Positions 10,419 through 20,604 of a DNA stretch of 64,000 bases are shown here, in pieces; the first letter of the stretch is position 1; every line of letters starts with the position of its first letter. Origin of the DNA: Pythium myriotylum. Taxonomy: Eukaryota; Oomycota; Peronosporomycetes; Pythiales; Pythiaceae. A program made the position numbers and the translations under genes. The stretch is from positions 2,914,001 to 2,978,000 of the forward strand of contig JALJCQ010000013.1 of assembly GCA_023091665.1 (NCBI GenBank), read 5' to 3'. The notes under the pieces are model-generated. The model saw only the letters and a list, made by a program, of their open reading frames with translations. It ran no database searches and was not told where the DNA came from.

Positions 10419-11562
10419 TCATTCAACGGAAGATCCCATGGATTCAGCCTGAACCCACGGAGTCTCCTGAACTTCGGGAGGCTCCACTCGGACGGGGATC
10501 GCCAAAAAGATTGATCTGGTGCTTTTCATCTTGGTCGTCACCTCCACATAGTACTCGATTGCTACATGAAAGAACGACGACGTGGGCTTGAGTGGATCTC
10601 GCTCGTGCAGTGTCGCCACGCTCAGCACCTGCAGACGCAGAACGAACTCGCTGGCGTCGCCTAACATGCTCTTCGTAAACCGGATTGATCGGATTGCCTG
10701 ACGGTCATGATGTAGGGTGTTCAAGCTGTCAGTGTTGGAGTGGACGTGGCGAATGAGTCTGAGTCTAATCCACTTGAGCCGTTCAGGTGTTGCTGAGTTC
10801 AGCCAAACACGAGCTGAGATCGTTGAGCCGAGAGAGAACACGTCCGTGTCGAGCTGGACGCGGACGTTGCAATAGCTCTTCTTGAACCAGAGCGCGTAGC
10901 TGAAGTTCTTTGTAGCGCTCTTCTCGACGATCTTCCCAACGGATCTCGCTGTCGGAGGTGGGAGTACTCGGATCTTCGCTGAGTACTCTGAGCTCGCAAA
11001 GCCTGGCTCTCGAACGATTAATTCAGCTGTGACTGCGTAAACCACCTTAAGCCAGGCCTGGAGGTCAGCAAATTCTGACGCGTAGTAGATCTCAGTCGTC
11101 CCGGGTAGACCGGGCGGAATTTGGATCGCAAATGGAATCTCAACATCAGAGACCACGGGAGAACAGTAGATCAGGACGACCTGCACGTGCCACTCGCTTG
11201 TGTCAGCACCCATTGACGTTTGCCGTGAGTTTCGCCAGAAGATCTCACCTTCTTGACTGCCATGGTTCGTTCGTTTTTCTCCGTGAAGGTTTCTTTTTCC
11301 GTGTACACGCTATACAGGCGTTCTTCGCATCGCAACCAGACGGACAGCTCTACACGGGATGGTGTTTAGTGTCTCGTTTCTAATGCAATCAATGAACCGA
11401 CCAGACTCCACCTGCTTCGTTGACCGGTCTTTCAACGGTCAGCAACAGAGTTCCCGTGACGACCTCGCCCGGCGCGAAGACAATACGATCGAAAACAATT
11501 TCCAGGGAACCACATTCGGGTAACGGCTTCCGACAGCACTTCACCAGTTCGCTACACCCCAT
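10419..11562 (-). CDS. ARR5, arrestin-fold protein
   Basis: Exons 11412-11562 (151 nt), 11249-11349 and 10419-11180 give about 337 residues. The N-terminus MGCSELVKCCRKP has Gly2 and three cysteines, a possible lipid-modified membrane anchor, though the classic myristoylation consensus is incomplete. Exon 2 carries ELSVWLRCEERL. Exon 3 has VEIPFAIQIPPGLPG, the linker PPPTARSVGKIVE and the C-domain YCNVRVQLDTDVFSLGS. Between about 10799 and 10974 it is nearly identical to ARR6, which suggests recent gene conversion. The C-terminus extends beyond the EPP motif. Confidence 0.83.
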
Positions 11563-11805
11563 CGTTCCGCCTTGAGACAAAAGTGGAAATGGAAGTGTGT
11601 AAACCCTGGATTCTTCTGTCTCGCCGAACGAGCTCGAATGTGGGGAGATGGACAATGGGTGGTGCAACATGAACCCAACATTTCCCAATGAGGCTGTCTT
11701 CAGTGACTACCCAGACGCCAGGAAACCATCGAAAAGCGTCCGACATGATCGTGCAGTTTATTCAGTTGTATTTCTATTGGGATATCGACTTGTTGCGGTG
11801 GGAAT

Positions 11806-12070
11806 CTAATCCGAGAAGGAAACAAAAAATTTCGCGACTGGCCCCGAATCAGCTTCGGGTGGTTCAATCGTGACAGGGAGACGGCCGATGATCGGTCTCG
11901 AGCCTTGACACTTCGTCGTTACTGCTACAAGAAAGTTGATGTCGACGTGGTTGAAAGTCGCAGAGGGTGAGTGGGTCTCATTCACGTTCAGTATCAACTC
12001 TTTCGCTTCAGCTGAACTCGCTTTGCTAATTCGAATGGAATTGATCTTCTCAACATGGTGAAGTTGAGAG
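11806..12070 (-). pseudogene. psiB, arrestin C-terminal relic
   Basis: The minus strand reads ...INSIRISKASSAEAKELIL, then ATFNHVDINFLVAVTT, then GSRPIIGRLPVTIEPPEAD before a stop at 11806. This matches the last ~75 residues of ARR7 (EINSTRFSKANLGDATELML ... FLVEVTTKFRGSRPIIVRLPVTIEPPEAD). A stretch of about a dozen residues is missing in the middle (the ARR7 PTERERDPLKPS part is reduced to ETHSPS) and nothing upstream belongs to an arrestin gene. It lies directly upstream of ARR5 and downstream of ARR6. It is a truncated duplicate of an ARR7-like 3' end. Confidence 0.8.
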
Positions 12071-12101
12071 TAGATGCTGAGAACATGTCAACTTGATTCT
12101 A

Positions 12102-13223
12102 TCATTCAGCTGAAGTTACCGCGAGTTGAGGTGGCTCCACTAGGACAGGTATCTCCACTATGATCGGTCGGGTGCCTCTCATCTTCGTCGTGACCTCCAC
12201 TAAGTAGGTGATGGCCACATGGAAGAATGTCGACGTTGGCTTGAGTGAGTCTCGCTCGTACTTGCTCGCGGCGCTTAGCACCTCCAGACGCAGCATGAAC
12301 TCGCTGCCGCCGCCTAAGTCGTCCTTGGTGAACCGAATTGAGCGGATTGCCTGGCGGTCCCGAGGGTGCGCGAACACGTTGTTAATGTCGCCGTCGATAC
12401 AGCGAACGAGACTGAGTGTGATCCATTTGAGTCGTTCGGGAGTAGCCGAGTCCAGCCAAACACGAGCTGAGATCGTCGAGCCGAGAGAGAACACGTCCGT
12501 GTCGAGCTGGACGCGGACGTTGCAATAGCTCTTCTTGAACCAGAGCGCGTAGCTGAAGTTCTTTGTGACGCTTTGCTCGACGATCTTCCCAACGGATCTC
12601 GCTGTCGGAGGTGGGAGTACTCGGATCATTGTCGAATACACGGACTTAGCAAAGCCCGGCTCTTTCACGGTCAACTCAGCCGCGAGCGTATAAAAGACCT
12701 GTAGCTTGGCCTTGAGGCGACCAGATTCTGACGCGTAGTAGATCTCAGTCGTCCCATGTAGACCGGGCGGAACTTCGACTGCAAAGGGGACCTCAACATC
12801 ACAAGCAACTGGAGAGGAGGAGCTTAGGATGACCTGCAAGTGGCATCCGCGTTTTGTTGAGTCGGCGATTATTGACATCGTTCATGAGTAGCAGAAAAGA
12901 GATCACCTTCGTAACGGCAACGGGTCGCTCTCTCTTCACCTTGACTGTGCTGTCGCTGTCTTCGTATTCGCTGTGCACGCGCTCGACGCAACGCAGCCAG
13001 ACACACAGCTCTGTGCATATGGCGTTCAGTGTCTAGTGTTCAATGCAACCAAGAGGGCAACCATGCCTCACCTACGTCGTTGGCCGGTCTCTCGACAGTC
13101 AGGAGAACAATTCCTGTGATGAACTCGCCCGACGTGAAGACTTCGCGCTCGATAAGTGCACACAGGGAGCCGCACTTGAGCAGCGGTATCCGCAATGGAC
13201 TCGGCAAATTCTTTCCATCCCAT
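12102..13223 (-). CDS. ARR6, arrestin-fold protein, exon 1 apparently frameshifted
   Basis: Exon 3 is 12102-12833 (244 codons) and exon 2 is 12907-13010 (ELCVWLRCVERV). Exon 1 ends at 13072. The family-type ATG (MGWKEF...) is at 13223, but from there exon 1 is 152 nt instead of the 151 nt of ARR3, ARR4 and ARR5, and the reading frame misses the conserved CGSL...EREVFTSGEFITGIVLL block, which is in the next frame. That frame is open up to about 13315 but contains no ATG. So either a one-base insertion has broken the gene or a non-ATG start is used. The remainder is intact: VEVPFAVEVPPGLHG, PPPTARSVGKIVE, YCNVRVQLDTDVFSLGS. Confidence 0.65.
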
Positions 13224-13454
13224 GGCTGAATGCACTCGAGATTCAAACTTCCCCAGTCAGCCCGAAGACAAGGAGATGGACAGTGGGAGGTACAATGTGA
13301 ATTCAAAATTTCCAAACGGCACTTTCTCCAGCGACTGCACCTAGGCTTTCGGTTAACATCAACACGAACCCTACATGGTCGTCACCTCAGTTTTATTCAG
13401 TTGCATGTCCATTAGTGTATGCTATTATGTCAAAGTCGCGAGATAAGGTAAATT

Positions 13455-14558
13455 CTATGCGCCCACCCCCACATCAGCTTCGGGTGGTTCAATGGTGACT
13501 GGGAGACGGACGATGATCGGTCTCGAGCCTCTAAACTTCGTGGTAACTTCTACAAGAAATCTGATATCGACGTGGTAGAATGACGCAGAGGGCTTGAGCG
13601 GATCTCGTTCGCGCTCCGTTGGACCGCCAAAGACTTGAAGACACAACATCAACTCAGTCGCGTCACCCAAGTTGGCTTTGCTGAATCGAGTGGAATTGAT
13701 CTCCTGGACATCGTGATGTCGTCTGCTCACTGTGTTGGCGTTTCTACTGATACAACGAACGAGGCTCAGCTTAATCCACTGGAGGCGGTCAGGCGTGGCA
13801 GAATCCAGCCACACGTGGGCTGATATTTTCGACCCCTCAGTAAACACATCGGTGTCTAGTTGCACTCGCACATTTCCGAAGCTCTTCTTCATCCAGCAAG
13901 CGTAGCTGAAATTCTTGCGGACACTTTCCTCGACGGGCTTGCCGTTGAAACTTGCGGTTGGGGGATGCAGGACTCGAATGGGAACAGTGTGCTTTGCGTC
14001 GGCGAACCCTGGCTCTCGCACAATAAGCTTCGCCGAGAGCGAGCATGAGACGCTCAGTCGTGCGTCCAAATCCCATTCGTTGGAAGCATATTCGATATCA
14101 GTCGTTGCTGGGGCGTTGGCAGGGACCTGGATCGAGAACGGGACCTCGAAGTCGCTGTCGATCGGAGATGCCTGCTTTAGTAGAACCTGGGTCACACTAG
14201 ATTGTCAGATTTGAAATAGTAGTGGGCTCTCAGTCATCTGACCTTAACATCAGCGAACGTGTGCGTGGTTGTCTGTGTGTCTACCTTGCCCTCTTTGTTG
14301 GTGTACTGCGACTCCAATCGCTCTTCACAATGTAGCCGCAACAAAAGATCTTCAACAGTCCATCTCATTAGCATAACTCCAGCAATCTCGCTAATTACAG
14401 AGGTGGCATGTGTTACCAGCGTAGCTCACAGGTTTCTCCATGTTGAAGACGACATACCCGGTAGCCAGGTCACCCGCCGCGAGCTCATCGCGATCGACAA
14501 CCACCTTTAGAGACCCGCACGTCGTCCTGGGCTTTTGTGAGCGGCTCGTCCAACCCAT
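13455..14558 (-). CDS. ARR7, arrestin-fold protein
   Basis: Exons 14417-14558 (142 nt), 14243-14349 and 13455-14186 join to about 326 residues. Exon 1 is MGWTSRSQKPRTTCGSLKVV..., exon 2 DLLLRLHCEERLESQY. Exon 3 has FEVPFSIQVPANAPATTDI, the linker HPPTASFNGKPVEES and the C-domain FGNVRVQLDTDVFTEGS, ending IVRLPVTIEPPEADVG. It is the apparent source type of the psiB fragment, which shares its last ~75 residues. Intron positions match ARR3, ARR5 and ARR8. Confidence 0.83.
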
Positions 14559-15080
14559 CGGAGTGTCCGGTCTCCGTCAGGCGGTAGTTGAGGGAGTGAG
14601 CACCGCGTTTCGGCACGTCGATTCTGCACACCACCGAAGCGATGATGTGCAATGGGTGAGTCTGTGGGTTCGGACCCTCGATAAAACGCACTGAGTCAAT
14701 GAGATGCAGAGAGAAAACGAGTTCTCTCTGGGTTCTCTCACGAGAAATTTAGAAACCTGTACGGTACGGCTCATCTCTGAATGCCTCGCGGCTGAGATCA
14801 CTTTCCCACACTGCCTTCCAGTCTCAACTTGAGATTCCCGAACGGGCTGGGAACTTCCTGGGATTCACAGATGTTGAGGAGCACATCAGACAGAGGTGAT
14901 GGGGCTGCCACGAGCCTCAGCATGAGGCACATGTTTCCCATCATCTGGGAACGAACAGCTCCACCATAGCTGATGGCGAGACGTGAGGCTCACCGTTGCG
15001 TGCTTCGAGCTCGAGTTCATTCCTCGACTCTCGGCCCACTCACTCGTCTTCCAGAACCATTCTCGATCAAGTGACGCAGT
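14559..15080. other. Intergenic, ARR7-ARR8
   Basis: About 520 bp. Presumably holds the ARR7 promoter. I see no arrestin fragment, repeat or other gene in it. Confidence 0.5.
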
Positions 15081-16173
15081 CTACGGAGAACTCGCTGCTG
15101 GATCCTGCGCGTGCTCAATTGTTACGGGGATCTCGACAGCAACTAGGTCACAGCCCTTGACCTTGCAGATGACGACAACGGAATGCGAAATGGATACATG
15201 GTGGAACAGCGAATCCGACGTCGGCTGCAGCGGGTCTTCGCCTTGAGAGTTCGACAACGGCAGTCTCAGCACGAACTCGTCCAGGTTTCCTAGTGCGTCT
15301 TTGTCGAATCGCATTGTCCTCACTGGCTCCGGCGCGCTGTGGCGATTGCTCGCGTTCTCCGCTCGCCTGTCCACGCGGCGGAAGAGACTCAAACTGATCC
15401 ACCGCAGTCGCTCAGGTGACTTGAGATCCAGCCACACGTGCGCGATCACCATCGACGAGGGTCTGTAGACGTCCGAGTCCACGCGCACTCGGAGTCGGCA
15501 GGAGGTCTTCTTGAAGCCCAATGCATGCCGGAACTCCTTGCATGCCTCCGCCTCAGTTGGCTTGCCAACGCTCTTGCTCTGGCGCGCCGGCAACACTACG
15601 AGAGGCACTTGTTGCTCAACGTTACCGAAGCCTTGGTCACGGACGTAGAGCTTCGCCTCGATGGAGTAGACGACTTTGAGATTGCCAGTCACGCCGCCGT
15701 CCTCCGACGCATACGCAAGCGCCGTGCTCGGCGGGAGTTCAAGCGGGACCTCGAACGAGAACGGGAACTCCCACGTCTCAATGTCGAACGCTGACCGGCT
15801 AAGCACGTCCTTCACCACCACAAGAGTCCGAGTCAAATGCCAGTGCCACAAGTCTCTACAGCGTCTCCACGCACCCGGAGCTGCACGAGCGTGCGTTCCT
15901 TCTGCTCTTTGTCCTCGCCACCCCTGCCATCGCTGTAGACGCAGTGGAGTCGCTCCTGTCCTTGGAGAATAACGACGAGCTCTATCGCACGAGTCAGGGG
16001 ATCTCTCCAGCAGCTACAAGGGCGAAACTGTGGAACTCACCCGAGGCAACGATGGGCGAGTCGACCCTGAGCCGGACGAAGCCGTGCACGGTCTCACCTG
16101 CGCGGAGGGAAGCGCGCTCGAGATGCAGGTCGAGCGAGCCGCATCGACGGGACTGGCGCTGCCACGCGTTCAT
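15081..16173 (-). CDS. ARR8, arrestin-fold protein
   Basis: Exons 16041-16173, 15875-15981 and 15081-15809 join in frame to about 322 residues. Exon 1 starts MNAWQRQSRRCGSLDLHLER and includes RAGETVHGFVRLRV. Exon 2 has ELVVILQGQERL. Exon 3 has WEFPFSFEVPLELPP, the linker PARQSKSVGKPTE and the C-domain CRLRVRVDSDVYRPSS, ending AVEIPVTIEHAQD. It is the most diverged member of the ARR3-ARR8 group, with KVKGCDLVAVEIPV resembling ARR3. I start at MNAW rather than an upstream in-frame ATG at 16230 because the paralogues begin 10-20 residues before the CGSL motif. Confidence 0.8.
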
Positions 16174-16546
16174 GGTTGTCCTCAATCGGCGAGTGGCGGA
16201 CCAGTGCTGAGCGACGGCGAGGTCCCGCATTAGTCACAGTGATGGGGGGAGCTTCGATGGACCGGCCTCCATCAGCACATCGTCGTCTTCGTGATTGGCA
16301 GGGTGCGTAAACCGGCCTCCTCACCGTGTCTCATGGTCTGCGGTCACCAACCGTGAGCTGCCGGCCGTGCTTTCCAGGTGTCATTGACACGTCAAGTTCA
16401 AGTCGACCGTCAGCTGGCTTGGTGCTCACGTCAAGCAGCTCGAGGCCTCGTTGGAAGGGAAGCTTATATTTTTTCTTTATCTGCCATGCGCTATGATATA
16501 CTCGGGGACAGATCCATGAAGCTCTGTCGCCTGTGGTTGTCCCACT
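16174..16546. other. Intergenic, DECR2-ARR8
   Basis: About 370 bp between the reductase stop and the ARR8 start. An AT-rich patch (16465-16500) is the only notable composition change. No gene seen. Confidence 0.5.
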
Positions 16547-17431
16547 TCAAAGCTTGGCCTTGGGGGTCGTTCGGATCTTCTTCTCCATGGACTTGGACCA
16601 GTTGGTGAGCGTCTCACGCGACATCACTGGCTGCTTGTAGAGCAGGTTGGCGCCGTCCAAGATGATCGTGTCGCCCGTGATGAACGTGGCGGCGGGCGAT
16701 ACGAGGAAGATCACCGCAGCTGCAACGTCGGATGAGCGGCCAGGACGGCCGATCGGCACATGGCTCGTCACAAAGTCGTCGAGCTCCTTCGGGTCCACGT
16801 CGCCGGCGAGCTTCTGGATACCCGGCGTGTCGGCGATCGGGCCAGGTGCGACGCCGTTCACACGGATACCGTACGATCCCCATTCGAGCGCGAGCGTGCG
16901 GGTGATGCTGTCGATCGCGGCCTTGGCGGACGACGCGTGGACCTGGTACCACTTCGCTGGCATGTGGAGCGTGGCCGAGATGTTAATAATGCACGCATCT
17001 TCGCTCTTCTTCAGCTCCTCGAAGGCGTAGCGGCACATGTTGAACGTGCCGACCGTGTCGATCTCCATAACCGTGCGGAAGGCGTTGGTCGAGAGCTTCT
17101 CGGCGAGCGCGAGGAAGTTGCCGGCGGCGCCGTTGATCAAGACGTCGAGCTTGCCGAAGGTGTCGACGGTCTTCTGCACGGCGGCCGCGGCGTCCTTCTC
17201 GGATCGCACATCGCCGACCACAGCGATGGCCTGAGCACCCTTGCGCTTGATGAGGTCGACAGTCTCCTGGAGGTCGGCCTCGCGGCGGCCCATGACGACG
17301 ATCTTGGCGCCGTACTCGGCGAGCATGACGGCGATGACCTGGCAGATGCCCGAGCCGCCGCCCGTGACGAGCGCCACGCGGCCCTGGAGCGCGTCCGGCT
17401 TGAAGACTTTGGCGATCGCAGCGGCGTCCAT
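16547..17431 (-). CDS. DECR2: Peroxisomal 2,4-dienoyl-CoA reductase
   Basis: Single exon of 294 residues from the ATG at 17431; an open extension upstream of it lacks homology. It is a short-chain dehydrogenase/reductase that uses NADPH to reduce 2,4-dienoyl-CoA during beta-oxidation of polyunsaturated fatty acids. Seen directly: nucleotide-binding TGGGSGIC, the DECR-type INGAAGNFLALAEKLS and EIDTVGTFNMCRYAFEEL segments, the APGPI loop, and a C-terminal -AKL peroxisomal targeting signal (PTS1). The family has N-C/G-A-A-G-N-F where most SDRs have NNAG. Oddity: the third glycine of TGxxxGxG is Cys. It is unrelated to the arrestin genes on either side, which share its strand. Confidence 0.9.
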   Translation of the reverse strand: MDAAAIAKVFKPDALQGRVALVTGGGSGICQVIAVMLAEYGAKIVVMGRREADLQETVDLIKRKGAQAIAVVGDVRSEKDAAAAVQKTVDTFGKLDVLINGAAGNFLALAEKLSTNAFRTVMEIDTVGTFNMCRYAFEELKKSEDACIINISATLHMPAKWYQVHASSAKAAIDSITRTLALEWGSYGIRVNGVAPGPIADTPGIQKLAGDVDPKELDDFVTSHVPIGRPGRSSDVAAAVIFLVSPAATFITGDTIILDGANLLYKQPVMSRETLTNWSKSMEKKIRTTPKAKL

Positions 17432-17772
17432 GGTGTTGGCGGGAGGAGGAAGGATGGGGAATGAACAACTGCCTCCGGCGAGACCGCCAACTTCAAAGAG
17501 CGATTGCGACCGAGGATTGCTCCCACCATGTCGACGGTGACACTTGAGAAAGTGCGGGATGGAGTGCAAGTGGTGTGGCAGGCAAGTGTCTGGTGGGCTG
17601 AATAGGTCGCGGTCGGTGAGGAGACGAAACCTCAACTTGGGTGAGAGACTCGTCCTCCTTCGCACGGCCCGTCGTTGCCATCTGCTGTGGCGAGAGAGAT
17701 CTAGGTTCAGCTGTGCTGGATGAGTACCATCGAGGGAAGCAGCAGTGGGTTTCGTGATAAAATGACGTCCAT
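17432..17772. other. Intergenic, ARR9-DECR2
   Basis: About 340 bp upstream of the reductase ATG, reaching to the ARR9 stop. It is open in the reductase frame but the translation (Ser/Arg/His-rich) has no family match, so I take it as 5' leader and promoter. Confidence 0.5.
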
Positions 17773-18917
17773 TCACGCAACAGGGGCTACTTCGATATTA
17801 CATGGCGCGACGAGTTTCCTCACCATGGCCACGGGCACACTCACTTTGATGCGCGGGGCCATGGTGAATTTGACTTCCACGGCGACGCGGTAGCTGACGC
17901 TGACGAAGAACGAGGTCATGGTCGGGCTCAGCTCGTCCAACTCGGAGATCTCGTTCGGAGTGATGGGCAGCTGCAGCGTCATGGTTGTCGATGCAGTGTT
18001 ACCGCTGCTTTCGAGCCATTCGATCGATTCTTTCTCCAACCGCCGGAAGCACACCGACCGGGTGCCGCTTTTCTTCCCAATTAAGAGATCATGGTGTCGA
18101 TCTACGAGGACGTCCTCGTACAACACGAGCATGATGTACTTCAGATTCTGCGTGGTCCGGAAGGCAAGCGACACGGTAGCTTCGATTACAGATGAAGGGT
18201 CCAGAACATCCGTGTCCACGCTGAGGTCCACCTGGCACAAGCCACGCTTGAATAGAGACATGAACTTGATCTCCTTCTCTGCCATCGCCTCAATAGAGCG
18301 ACCAAACGGAACCGCCATAGGGAGCGGATCCACTGTAAACTCGGCCTTGGCATCAAGATTGGATGTGGCCACGCCAACGATCTCGAGCGTCGAAAGCACT
18401 GCGTACTGGACACTGACGCGCACGCCCTGCAGATCTTCCACGCGTTTACACTTGTACGTGAAGTTGTGTTGCAGATCCATTGGCAGCTCGAACGAGAATG
18501 GGTACGCCGAGTCGCCCACGTCAAATGCTGCGTCGGTTCCCACCAATAGGATCTGCAGAGTCACAGCGTTGGCCGTCAGACCGACTCACCATGATATTCA
18601 GCTGGATGCGTACCTCCTCCGTGAGGTGGTCCACCTTCTTCGCGTGGGCCGCCATCACGTCGCCCGACGCTGTCATCCAGTGGAGAACTTGCTGTCCATG
18701 GAGCCTCACCTTGAGCGCTGTCCACAGAGCCACACGTCGCATAAGGCTCCGACGTTCCGGTCTCCGCTACCCACGTACTCGCCGCCTCGATGGGTTTCTC
18801 CACGCGCAGGAAGACGGTGCCGACGACGCAGTCGCCCGGCAGCAGCCGCTCGCTCGCCAGCTCCACGCGCAGACTGCCGCGCACGCCCAGACGCAGGTGC
18901 TGCGCGAGTTTCCCCAT
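17773..18917 (-). CDS. ARR9, arrestin-fold protein
   Basis: Exons 18779-18917 (139 nt), 18590-18717 and 17773-18552 give about 348 residues; intron 2 is only 37 nt. Exon 1 begins MGKLAQHLRLGVRGSLRVEL. Exon 2 has LKVRLHGQQVLHW. Exon 3 has AYPFSFELPMDLQ and the C-domain LCQVDLSVDTDVLDPSS, then MLVLYEDVLVDR and IKVSVPVAMV. It opens the third local family (ARR9-ARR13), whose members share MG(K/R)(L/F)AQ, the FSxSVSYRVAVE(C)xFxMA block and FRRLE/CRRFE motifs. A gap of about 340 bp and the DECR2 gene separate it from ARR8. Confidence 0.83.
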
Positions 18918-19165
18918 GGCTTGTCGGTGGCGTCTCTCTTCTGCTTGTGAGGAGATGTAGCCAAACCGGGAAGAACGCGGCGTTATCCGGAAGCGAGTCA
19001 AAGAGAAGCAGAAATTATCCGGATCAAGTGTAGGTTCATGGGTGAAGGGTGTCCTGGGTGGATGGTATCCATGTGTATCCAGGTCGAGTTAAATCGTACT
19101 ACCCAGTTTAGCTTCTCAGCAGCTCCACTATCTATACACAACTCTCGCATCCTGGAAAGATTGCA

Positions 19166-20261
19166 TCAGTTTGGGAGGCTGACGATCGTCACTGGAGCCT
19201 CCACGCGGACGCGTCTCGACTTGGAGAAATGGCACTCGACCGCAACATGATAGCCGAGCTTGAGAAAGTGGCGGTCCTGCGTTGGCGGGAGTGGGTCAAA
19301 TTTGTAGAGATCACTTGGGGTGATTGGCAGCCGCAGACAGATCGGCTTCCCACCCGCGCCACTTGCCACCGGGCCGAGCGTTGAGGCTTCGAACCGCCGG
19401 CAGCTGACGATGCGTGAGTGTGATCTGGGAATGTTCGTATCCGGCGAGATTGTAGCATCTTCGTACAATACCAAATTCACGTGCTTGAGTCGTCGAGTCG
19501 TCTTGGAGGCGATGGCTACTGTGGCCTCGATTGTGGATGCGCTGTTGAACGTGTTCGTTGCGATGTCCATACTGATGGTGCATGACCCACTCGCGAACAT
19601 TGCAAGAAACTTGACGTCACCGGTTCTAGTCTCCGAAATCGCTTGTGGGACGGGAACGGCTCGAGGAAACGATGTGATTGTGAAAGGAGTCGTAGCGACG
19701 AGGTTAGCTGTTGTGAAGGCATCGACCACTAGTGACGCCTCAATCGTGTAAGTAACATCGAGCTGCACGTTATTGTAGAATGCGAAGCCTCGGTTCCTAT
19801 AGACGAAGCTGTCCTCCAATTCTTCAGGCAGCTGAAACGAGAATGGGTAGTAGGTCTGTCCCTCGGTGAATACGGTGGGGTCGTTGGCAAAAGTGTGCTG
19901 TATCGGAACCATCCTGAGTTAGTCATTCCATTCTACGGATACAGTTTGATCAATACCAACCTCGAGAGAAAGAATCACATTTTCGTTGCGGTAAGTTGAC
20001 GTGTCGTCCCCGGAACCAGTTTCCCAGCGAAGGCACTGCACGCCCTTGACGCGCACGAATAACTCTATCCACGCCAAAAAATATCAGCTGGTTGTGAATG
20101 GAATAGGACACGACATGCTTACTGGCAGCCTCGACTCGTTTGTTGATGCGCAGTGATAAAGCCCCGGTCAGCGTCTCCCCGGGCAGCAACACGTTGCGCT
20201 CCAGGTTGACACTGATTAAACCACGCACATCAAGGTGGAAATGCTGAGCGAACTTCCCCAT
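19166..20261 (-). CDS. ARR10, arrestin-fold protein
   Basis: Exons 20123-20261 (139 nt), 19961-20064 and 19166-19897 join in phase to about 324 residues. Exon 1 is MGKFAQHFHLDVRGLISVNL..., exon 2 LFVRVKGVQCLRWETG. Exon 3 has YYPFSFQLPEELEDSFVYRN and the C-domain SCTISMDIATNTFNSAS, then LVLYEDATISPD, CRRFEAS and RVEAPVTIV. It is most like ARR12 (shared LPxxLxxSFxY, ITPSDLYKF/ITPNDIYKF, ECHFSKS). Acceptor choice at 19897 was set by phase; an alternative slightly upstream breaks the frame. Confidence 0.82.
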
Positions 20262-20604
20262 CTCCACTTTTGAGTGCGATTTCAGAACTGAGGCAGCCAA
20301 AGGGCAATGAGCTTAGAATTGTTGGGTGCATGCGCCTCATTCAACCTATCGAATGCAATGAAGGATGAGAATAAGGCTGCTTTAAAGTGGGTTCGAACCC
20401 AAAATTTCCGTGTGTTATGTCACAAAACAGATATTGTGAAGAATGCATCTCACATTTACGAGTGCAAAAAAAGTGGGCTGAGCGACTCGAACGCGAGCAT
20501 CATTTCATATTCTGCCCCTGTGAACCCACAATATCGAACTAACTGGGCTCACTGACACTCCAATTGGTACCGTAGTCGACAACGCAATTATATACATGCT
20601 AGCG
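20262..20604. other. Intergenic, ARR11-ARR10
   Basis: About 340 bp upstream of ARR10 with no gene. AT-richer than the flanking exons; likely promoter and the ARR11 3' region. Confidence 0.5.
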
